Assembly: GCA_947307505.1 (NCBI GenBank)
Contig: CAMZJG010000063.1
Location: 1-6,376 of the forward strand
Reading direction: 5' to 3'
DNA: 6,376 nt
Source: an uncultured Clostridia bacterium
Lineage (GTDB): Bacteria; Bacillota_A; Clostridia; Oscillospirales; Oscillospiraceae
Numbering within the stretch: the first letter of the stretch is position 1; the number at the start of each line of letters is the position of its first letter. Below the pieces are notes generated by a model that searched no databases, was not told the DNA's origin, and saw nothing but the letters and a program-made list of their open reading frames with translations. The position numbers were made by a program, and so were the translations under genes. Below are positions 1-5,321 of this stretch, piece by piece.

Positions 1-344
1 TGGCCTATATGCGCGGCCGGACCCTGGACGATTCCTTCATCATCCTGGATGAGGCACAGAACACCTCCCGGGAGCAGATGAAGATGTTCCTCACCCGGAT
101 CGGCTTCGGCTCCAAGGCGGTCATCACCGGAGACATCACCCAGATCGACCTGCCCAAGGACAAGGTCAGCGGCCTGAAGGAAGTCATGAACATCCTGAAG
201 AATATTGAGGGCATCGAGATCTGCCGTCTCACCGGGGAAGACGTGGTGCGCCACGCCCTGGTGCAGCGGATCATTGAAGCCTATGAGCGGTTCGAGAAAG
301 CCCGGACCCCGGAGCGGCCGCCCTATCGGAGGAGAAACGGATGA
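1..344 (+). CDS. phoH: PhoH-family ATPase, C-terminal part (5' end outside window)
   Basis: This is the last 113 codons of a PhoH-like P-loop ATPase; the frame is open to the left edge and the first whole codon is at 3-5. The visible part begins with AYMRGRTL, which in this family comes just before the Walker B segment. Next are FIILDEAQN (Walker B; D16, E17, numbered from the first whole codon) and [10 protein letters not shown] (residues 42-51), a helicase motif III-like sensor element, then a helical C-terminus. Family members are usually a little over 300 residues, so about two thirds, including the Walker A loop, lies upstream. The biochemical role is poorly defined; the family is related to the ATPase half of SF1 helicases and is suspected to act on RNA. 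Its stop overlaps the ybeY start by 4 bases (ATGA), and this phoH–ybeY pairing is widespread in bacteria, which supports a link with rRNA processing. Family identity is very secure; function is inferred. Confidence 0.95.
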   Translation, partial: AYMRGRTLDDSFIILDEAQNTSREQMKMFLTRIGFGSKAVITGDITQIDLPKDKVSGLKEVMNILKNIEGIEICRLTGEDVVRHALVQRIIEAYERFEKARTPERPPYRRRNG

Positions 345-820
345 GGCAGCGGGTTCGGGTATACTTCACCGGGGAAGCCCCGGCTTGGGCCTCCCTTCTT
401 GTGCGCCGGACCATCCGCGCCGCCCTGAAGGAAGAAGGGATCCGGGTGCCTTGCGAGGTGAGCGTCCTGTTTACGGATGACGAGGGGATCCGGGAACTGA
501 ACCGGGAGCAGCGGCAGGTGGACTCCGCTACAGATGTGCTCAGCTTTCCGGCCTTCACCTTCGCCGCCGGCGCTTTTGACCCGGCGGAGGGGGAAGCGGA
601 TCCGGATTCCGGCCGTCTGCCCCTGGGGGATATGGCCCTGAATCTGGATCGGATCCGCAGCCAGGGGGAAGAATACGGCCACGGTCCCAAGCGGGAGACC
701 GCCTACCTCACCGCCCACAGCGTCCTGCATCTTTTGGGGTACGACCACCTGGACGAGGGAGAGCAGAAACGGCAGATGCGGGAGAGGGAAGAGATCATCA
801 TGAGGAAGATGCACCTATGA
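341..820 (+). CDS. ybeY: Endoribonuclease YbeY, 16S rRNA 3'-end maturation
   Basis: This is a 159-residue single-domain zinc metalloprotein of the UPF0054/YbeY family, which takes part in cytoplasmic maturation of the 16S rRNA 3' end and in ribosome quality control. The metal-binding motif H-x3-H-x5-H is intact: H126, H130 and H136 in [13 protein letters not shown]. The conserved LNxxxRxxDxxTDVLSFP block is at 53-70, with the invariant arginine at R58, and LGDMALN is at 95-101. The start at 341 has a strong Shine-Dalgarno sequence, GGAGGAG at 328-334, six bases upstream, and overlaps the phoH stop as ATGA. The 24 residues between SFP and LGD (71-94) are acidic and longer than in E. coli YbeY, as I recall for many clostridial versions. 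The end overlaps era by 4 bases, so phoH, ybeY and era are probably translated in a coupled way. Confidence 0.97.
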   Translation: MRQRVRVYFTGEAPAWASLLVRRTIRAALKEEGIRVPCEVSVLFTDDEGIRELNREQRQVDSATDVLSFPAFTFAAGAFDPAEGEADPDSGRLPLGDMALNLDRIRSQGEEYGHGPKRETAYLTAHSVLHLLGYDHLDEGEQKRQMREREEIIMRKMHL

Positions 821-1713
821 GCATTGAACGTACGGGAGTATTCACCATCGCCGGGCGTCCCAATGTGGGAAAAAGCACCCTGGCGAACACGATCGCCGGG
901 GAGAAGATCGCCATCGTCTCCCATAAGCCCCAGACCACCCGGAACCGGATCTATGCCATCTGCACCCACGGGGACGCCCAGCTGGTCTTTCTGGATACCC
1001 CGGGCTACCATAAGCCCAAAAACCGTCTGGATACCTACATGAGCAAGGTGGTGGAGGACAGTGTGGCCGGGGATGTGGACGCCGTCCTCCTGATGGTGGA
1101 GCCCATTCCCAATGTGGGACAGCAGGAGGAAGCGCTGATCCGGATGGGACAGGCCTCCGGTGCGCCCCTCATCCTGCTCATCAACAAGTGCGATACCGTA
1201 AAGAAGGAAGAACTGCTGGGAGTGATGGACTGCTATGCCAAGGCGGCGGATTTCCGGCAGATCGTCCCTATCTCCGCTAAGACCGGGGAAGGGGTGGAGG
1301 AACTCCTGGATATCCTGGCCGACCTGGCTCAGCCTGGGCCTCAGCTGTTTCCCGAGGATATGGTCACGGATCAGCCGGATCGGCAGATCGTGGCGGAGAT
1401 CGTGCGGGAGAAGCTCCTGTACTGCCTGGATAAGGAGATCCCCCACGGCACCGCCGTGGAGGTGGAGCGCTTCACCCAGCGGGAGGAGGACGGGATCATC
1501 GACCTGGATGTGACCATCTACTGCGAAAAGGAGAGCCACAAGCGGATCATCATCGGCAAAAACGGCGCGATGCTGAAAAAGATCGGCCAGATGGCCCGGC
1601 GGGACGTGGAGCGTTACATGGGGTCGAAGGTCTACCTCCAGAGCTGGGTCAAGGTGAAGGAAAACTGGCGGGACAGCGGCGCCATGCTCCGAAACTTCGG
1701 CTACGATGGCTAA
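817..1713 (+). CDS. era: GTPase Era, 30S ribosome assembly factor
   Basis: This is a 298-residue Era GTPase, the usual family length. The G domain has all its motifs: G1 GRPNVGKST (13-21), a G2 threonine in KPQTTRNR (38-44), G3 DTPG (60-63), G4 NKCD (123-126) and G5 SAK (153-155). The C-terminal KH domain is present, with the RNA-binding GKNG loop at 247-250 and the typical family ending (SWVKVKENWRD, then a final FGYDG). Era binds the 3' end of 16S rRNA next to the anti-Shine-Dalgarno sequence during 30S maturation and acts in the cytoplasm, often near the membrane. The start ATG at 817 overlaps the ybeY stop (ATGA) and has AGGAAG at 803-808, eight bases upstream. The gene end overlaps recO by 8 bases. 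Having ybeY directly before era puts two factors acting on the same rRNA end in one transcript. Confidence 0.98.
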   Translation: MSIERTGVFTIAGRPNVGKSTLANTIAGEKIAIVSHKPQTTRNRIYAICTHGDAQLVFLDTPGYHKPKNRLDTYMSKVVEDSVAGDVDAVLLMVEPIPNVGQQEEALIRMGQASGAPLILLINKCDTVKKEELLGVMDCYAKAADFRQIVPISAKTGEGVEELLDILADLAQPGPQLFPEDMVTDQPDRQIVAEIVREKLLYCLDKEIPHGTAVEVERFTQREEDGIIDLDVTIYCEKESHKRIIIGKNGAMLKKIGQMARRDVERYMGSKVYLQSWVKVKENWRDSGAMLRNFGYDG

Positions 1714-2458
1714 CCTGGTGCTGAAGGGGCTGGTGCTCCGGGCAGCGGATTATCAGGAGAGCAGCCGGATCCTCACCGTGCTTACGGACAGCCGGGGAAA
1801 GATCACCGTCTCCGCCAAGGGGGCCCTCCGGCGAAACAGCCGGATCGCCGCAGCCAGTCAGCCCTTCGCCTATGCGGAGATGACCCTTTCCGAGAGCCGG
1901 GACCGGTTCTATCTGAACGAAGCCAGCACCATCAGCCTGTTCCCAGGTGTGACGGCGGACGTGGAAGCCTATGCCCTGGGGGCCTATTTCCTGGAGCTGC
2001 TGGATGCCGCCTGTCCCGAAGGGGAGGAAGCTGCCGACGGGGAGCTTGCCCTGGGTCTGAATGCTTTATGGCTCCTGTCCGAGGGAAAGAAGTCCCCTGC
2101 GCTGGTGAAGGCCGCCTTTGAGATCCGCCTCATGTCCCTGCTGGGATATCGGCCGGAAACGGACCGCTGCGCCGTATGCGGCAAGGAAGCGCCGGAAGCC
2201 CCGATGCTGGATCTCCGGGGCGGTTCTGTGTATTGCCGGGACTGCGCGGCGGGTAACGCCCTTCTGCCCGCGCCTCTGCTCCCGGCGTCCCTGGAAGCCC
2301 TGCGCTATATCCTGGCCGCGCAGGACAGCCGGGTGTTTGCCTTTTCCCTGGGGGAGGAAGCGGAAAAAAGACTGGGCAGCGCGGCGGAACGCTATGTGCA
2401 GGAACAGATGGAACGGCGCTTTTCCACGCTGGATTACTATAAGAAGATCAAAACCTGA
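1706..2458 (+). CDS. recO: DNA repair protein RecO
   Basis: This is a 250-residue RecO, the normal length. RecO works with RecR (and RecF) to load RecA onto SSB-coated single-stranded DNA and also anneals complementary strands. The N-terminal OB fold (about 1-80) opens with the family-typical LVLKGLVLRAADYQESSRIL and includes SAKGALRRNSR (36-46), close to the usual 'GARRPKS' loop. The C-terminal helical part contains an intact zinc-finger set C155-x2-C158 ... C177-x2-C180, found in Gram-positive RecO but lost in many proteobacterial ones. The ATG at 1706 lies inside the end of era, giving an 8-base overlap. No clear Shine-Dalgarno sequence precedes it, so initiation probably depends on ribosomes finishing era. 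The era–recO adjacency is conserved across many bacteria. mutS2 follows after 12 bases. Confidence 0.96.
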   Translation: MANLVLKGLVLRAADYQESSRILTVLTDSRGKITVSAKGALRRNSRIAAASQPFAYAEMTLSESRDRFYLNEASTISLFPGVTADVEAYALGAYFLELLDAACPEGEEAADGELALGLNALWLLSEGKKSPALVKAAFEIRLMSLLGYRPETDRCAVCGKEAPEAPMLDLRGGSVYCRDCAAGNALLPAPLLPASLEALRYILAAQDSRVFAFSLGEEAEKRLGSAAERYVQEQMERRFSTLDYYKKIKT

Positions 2459-2470
2459 GAGAGTAAGCCC

Positions 2471-4852
2471 ATGAAAGAAATGAACAAACTCTATGAGAAA
2501 TCCCTCCTGACCCTGGAGCTGCCCAGCGTGCTGCGGATGCTCCAGGAGGAGGCGGTATGCTCCGCCGCCAAGGAGGCGGCGATGGAGCTGCGCCCTTCGG
2601 ATATCGACACGGAGGTGGCCGATCGGCTGCGGGAGACCACGGACGCCAAGCGCATGGTGGCGCTGAAGGGGACCGCGCCCCTGTGTGATATCCGCCCGGT
2701 GAGCGGGAGCCTGGCCCGGGCCAGGCTGGGCGGGATGCTGAATACCCGGGAGCTGCTGGATATCGCCGGCGTCCTTCGTGCCGCCCGTCAGCTGAAGGGC
2801 TGGGCGGGGGAGGAGGCTGGATGCCTGACCGGGCTGTTCGGCGCCCTGATCCCCAACAAATTCCTGGAGGAAAAGATCACACTCTCCATCGTGGGGGAGG
2901 AGGAGATCGCTGATGCCGCCAGCAGCGAGCTGGCCAGCATCCGGCGGCATATGCGGGCGGCCAGCGCCAAGATCCGGGACGTGCTGAACAAGATCATCAC
3001 TTCGCCCACCTATGCCAAGGTGCTGCAGGATCCCATCATCACCATGCGGTCTGACCGATATGTGGTCCCGGTCAAGGCGGAGCACAAGGGCGCGCTGGGG
3101 GGACTGGTGCACGATGTGAGCTCCAGCGGCCAGACCCTGTTCGTGGAGCCCATGCAGGTGGTGCAGGCCAACAACGAGATCCGGGAGCTGCAGGCCAAAG
3201 AGAAGAAGGAGATCGAGCGCATCCTGATGGAGCTCAGCGCCGACGCCGCCAACTTTGAGTCGGATATCGTCTGCGATTTTGACTGCATGGCCCGGCTGGA
3301 CCTGATCTTTGCCAAGGCTCAGCTGAGTTATCGCCTCCGGGGCGAGGAACCTATCCTTTCCCATGACGGCCGTCTGCAGCTGAGGAAGGCCAGGCATCCC
3401 CTGCTGAATCAGGGCAGCGCGGTTCCAATCGATATTGCCCTGGGGGGCAATTTCGATACCCTGGTGATCACCGGTCCCAATACCGGCGGCAAGACGGTGA
3501 GCCTGAAGACCCTGGGGCTGCTGAGCGTCATGACCGCCTGCGGTCTCCATATCCCGGCGGAAAGCGGCAGCACCCTGCCCCTTTTCAGGAAAGTCCTGGC
3601 GGATATCGGAGATGAGCAGAGCATCGAACAGTCCCTTTCCACCTTCTCCTCCCATATGCGCAATATCGTGGGGATGCTGGAGGAGGCGGAGGAGGATACC
3701 CTCATGCTTTTCGATGAGCTGGGCGCCGGTACGGATCCCAGTGAAGGTGCGGCCCTGGCCATTTCCATCATCGAGTATGCCCGGAAGCAGGGCGCCTGCA
3801 TCGCAGCCACGACCCACTATGCGGAGCTGAAGGTCTACGCCACCACCGCTCCGGGGGTCATGAACGCTTCCTGTGAATTCGACGTGGAGACCCTCCGTCC
3901 CACCTATCGGCTGCTGATGGGGATCCCCGGCAAATCCAACGCCTTCGAGATCTCCCGGCGGCTGGGGCTGCCGGAGGAGATCATCCAGGACGCCGGGGGC
4001 AGGATGGACAGCGAGCAGGCGGAATTCGAACAGGTGCTTGCCCTGCTGCAGACAGAGCGGAAAAAGCTTGAGCAGGCCCAGGAGGAGACGGAGAGTCTTC
4101 GGATGCAGGCCAGAGCGGACGCTGACAGCGCAGCCCAGCTCCGGGCAAAGGCGGAGGAGGAACGGAACAAAGCAGGCGTCAACGCCAGAAGGGAAGCGGA
4201 CCGGCTGCTGCGGGAGGCCCGCCGGGTCTCCGAGGAGACCTTTGAGGAACTGAACGAACTGCGGAAGGCAGCGGTGAAGGCGGAGAACGTCCAGCAGGTG
4301 AACGAGGCCAAGGTGCAGCTGGTGCGCCGGCTGAACGAGGCGCAGGATCAGCTGGGCACCGGGCAGGAAGAGGAGGAGGACAATACCCCCCTCGCCAGAC
4401 CGCTGAAGCCGGGAGATACGGTGATCCTGAAAAAACTGGGTACCCCCGCAACGGTCCTGACGGTGGGCGCAGACGGAGCCCTGACCCTCCAGGCGGGCAT
4501 CCTTCGGGTGACGGCCAAGACGGAAGAGGTCAAGCTGGCGGAAAGCGCGTCGCCGGACAAAAAGAAATTCCTGCGGGAAACGGAATCCAAACTCCGCAAT
4601 CTCTCCGTCAGTCCGGAGGTGGATCTCCGGGGACTCACCGGCGAGGAAGCGCTGCTTATGCTGGAACGGTATCTGGACAGCGCCAGGATGGCAAAGCTGA
4701 ATACCGTGCGGATCATCCACGGCAAAGGCACCGGCGCACTGCGGAAAACGGTGCAGGATTACCTGCGCCGCAGCGGAGATGTGCGCAGCTTCCGCATCGG
4801 GAGATATGGCGAAGGGGAAGATGGGGTCACAATCGCCGAAATCAAGGCCTGA
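2471..4852 (+). CDS. mutS2: MutS2-type ATPase with C-terminal Smr nuclease domain
   Basis: This is a 793-residue MutS2, full family length. Domains in order: an N-terminal core and clamp/lever region (about 1-320) without the mismatch-recognition domain of MutS1; an ABC-type ATPase with Walker A GPNTGGKT (335-342), the DIGDEQSIEQSLSTFSSHM block (378-396, Q-loop and signature), Walker B LMLFDELGAGTDPSEG (411-426) and the TTHYAELK H-loop (447-454); a long charged coiled coil (about 512-625); an acidic EEEED patch (633-637); a small beta-rich KOW-like segment (about 645-690); and an Smr domain (about 715-793) with VDLRG (717-721) and HGKGTGALR (750-758). MutS2 is reported to suppress recombination (Helicobacter) and to sense and split collided ribosomes (Bacillus). 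The second role fits its place after ribosome-assembly genes. The start is at 2471, preceded only by a weak GAGAGAG (2457-2463); an ATG at 2480 is a possible alternative that changes nothing in the domains. Confidence 0.97.
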   Translation: MKEMNKLYEKSLLTLELPSVLRMLQEEAVCSAAKEAAMELRPSDIDTEVADRLRETTDAKRMVALKGTAPLCDIRPVSGSLARARLGGMLNTRELLDIAGVLRAARQLKGWAGEEAGCLTGLFGALIPNKFLEEKITLSIVGEEEIADAASSELASIRRHMRAASAKIRDVLNKIITSPTYAKVLQDPIITMRSDRYVVPVKAEHKGALGGLVHDVSSSGQTLFVEPMQVVQANNEIRELQAKEKKEIERILMELSADAANFESDIVCDFDCMARLDLIFAKAQLSYRLRGEEPILSHDGRLQLRKARHPLLNQGSAVPIDIALGGNFDTLVITGPNTGGKTVSLKTLGLLSVMTACGLHIPAESGSTLPLFRKVLADIGDEQSIEQSLSTFSSHMRNIVGMLEEAEEDTLMLFDELGAGTDPSEGAALAISIIEYARKQGACIAATTHYAELKVYATTAPGVMNASCEFDVETLRPTYRLLMGIPGKSNAFEISRRLGLPEEIIQDAGGRMDSEQAEFEQVLALLQTERKKLEQAQEETESLRMQARADADSAAQLRAKAEEERNKAGVNARREADRLLREARRVSEETFEELNELRKAAVKAENVQQVNEAKVQLVRRLNEAQDQLGTGQEEEEDNTPLARPLKPGDTVILKKLGTPATVLTVGADGALTLQAGILRVTAKTEEVKLAESASPDKKKFLRETESKLRNLSVSPEVDLRGLTGEEALLMLERYLDSARMAKLNTVRIIHGKGTGALRKTVQDYLRRSGDVRSFRIGRYGEGEDGVTIAEIKA

Positions 4853-4856
4853 AAGG

Positions 4857-4892
4857 CGCTGATTTTCGGCAGGACAGCCGATGAGAAAAGCG
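4857..4892 (+). other. Imperfect hairpin after mutS2, possible weak terminator
   Basis: Five bases after the mutS2 stop, an imperfect stem can be drawn: 4857-4860 with 4889-4892, 4863-4865 with 4886-4888, and 4866-4870 (TCGGC) with 4877-4881 (GCCGA) around an AGGACA loop. No T-run follows directly; the nearest is the T8 at 4916-4923, inside the next promoter. It might slow or partly end transcription, or be chance. Readthrough from the upstream block into the HPr gene is therefore possible. Confidence 0.25.
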
Positions 4893-4902
4893 GCGTTTGG
4901 GC

Positions 4903-4931
4903 TTGACTGGACCCGTTTTTTTTGGTAAAGT
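4903..4931 (+). promoter_or_regulatory. Sigma-A-type promoter for the HPr gene
   Basis: A -35 box TTGACT (4903-4908) and a -10 box TAAAGT (4926-4931) are separated by exactly 17 bases, the optimal spacing. The spacer contains a run of eight T (4916-4923). Transcription would start near 4938-4940, giving an untranslated leader of about 40 bases. It lies in the only sizeable gap on the plus strand and points at the HPr gene. No clear CcpA (cre) operator was recognised around it. Confidence 0.8.
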
Positions 4932-4961
4932 ATCAAACCATAAAGGGCAAATAATTCAGAA

Positions 4962-4982
4962 AAGAAGGTCGTGTAGCCAGTG
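4962..4982 (+). promoter_or_regulatory. Ribosome-binding site and GTG start of the HPr gene
   Basis: AAGAAGGT (4962-4969) is a one-mismatch Shine-Dalgarno sequence 10 bases before GTG at 4980-4982. An in-frame TAG at 4974-4976 rules out any earlier start. The next in-frame ATG is deep inside the protein, after the active-site histidine, so GTG must be the start. It also puts the catalytic histidine at residue 15, as expected. Confidence 0.8.
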
Positions 4983-5252
4983 TACATCAGGACTGTAACC
5001 GTCAACAATCAGGTCGGTCTTCATGCCCGGCCGGCGACATTTTTCATCCAGAAGGCCAATGAGTTCAAGAGCAGCATCTGGATCGAAAAGGATGAGCGGC
5101 GGATCAATGCAAAGAGCCTGCTTGGCGTTCTCTCCCTGGGCATCATCAAGGGCATGACCATGGATATTGCCGCAGATGGTCCGGATGAGCAGGAGGCCGT
5201 CGAGGCTCTGGAGCAGCTCATCAACACCAATTTCAGCGATTACGAAAGCTGA
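4980..5252 (+). CDS. ptsH: HPr phosphocarrier protein (PTS / catabolite regulation)
   Basis: This is a 90-residue HPr-fold protein, close to the usual 85-90. In the phosphotransferase system, HPr takes phosphate from enzyme I on His15 and passes it to sugar-specific EIIA proteins. In Bacillota, HPr kinase/phosphorylase also phosphorylates Ser46, and HPr-Ser-P is the CcpA co-repressor. Both sites are visible: H15 in GLHARPA (13-19) and S46 in NAKSLLGVLSLG (43-54). Having H15 argues against a Crh-type protein, which lacks it. The start is GTG at 4980. The gene has its own promoter and a strong downstream terminator, so it appears monocistronic; no enzyme I gene (ptsI) is next to it. The symbol is by family; genomes may carry more than one HPr paralogue and this copy could be mainly regulatory. 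Confidence 0.93.
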   Translation: MYIRTVTVNNQVGLHARPATFFIQKANEFKSSIWIEKDERRINAKSLLGVLSLGIIKGMTMDIAADGPDEQEAVEALEQLINTNFSDYES

Positions 5253-5263
5253 GCGGAACAAAG

Positions 5264-5314
5264 AAAAAAGGATCTCCCCCGGAGCGGCGTCTGCCGCCCC
5301 GGGGGAGCGATTTT
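5264..5314. terminator. Bidirectional intrinsic terminator between convergent genes
   Basis: A very stable hairpin is formed by 5274-5282 pairing with 5299-5307 (nine pairs, CTCCCCCGG with CCGGGGGAG), one A·C mismatch (5283/5298), then 5284-5288 pairing with 5293-5297, and a four-base GTCT loop (5289-5292). On the plus strand it is followed by CGATTTT. On the minus strand the A-run at 5264-5269 reads as six T shortly after the stem. It sits 21 bases after the HPr stop and 14 bases past the stop of the minus-strand gene, so it can end both transcripts. The T-tract is better in the minus direction. Confidence 0.9.
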
Positions 5315-5321
5315 CTGCACA

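Noticed and set aside
703..1539. A 278-codon minus-strand open frame opposite ybeY and era.
   Set aside because: It lies wholly under two certain genes, and its composition (His/Leu/Asp-rich) is that of an antisense shadow, with no domain seen.
4857..4923. Hairpin after mutS2 plus the T8 run, as a rho-independent terminator.
   Set aside because: The T-run is more than 20 bases from the stem and sits inside the spacer of a good promoter, so the classic hairpin-then-T layout is missing. It is kept only as a low-confidence structure.
4853..4979. A possible riboswitch or small RNA in the mutS2–HPr gap.
   Set aside because: The gap is only 127 bases, most of it taken up by the promoter. The expected leader is about 40 bases, and no known riboswitch core or conserved stem set was recognised.
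2066..5008. A 980-codon open frame on the minus strand, antisense to recO, mutS2 and the start of the HPr gene.
   Set aside because: It mirrors genuine genes with clear family motifs on the plus strand. Its translation is rich in His, Gln, Leu, Pro and Gly with no recognisable domain, as expected for the complement of GC-rich coding sequence with strong codon bias.
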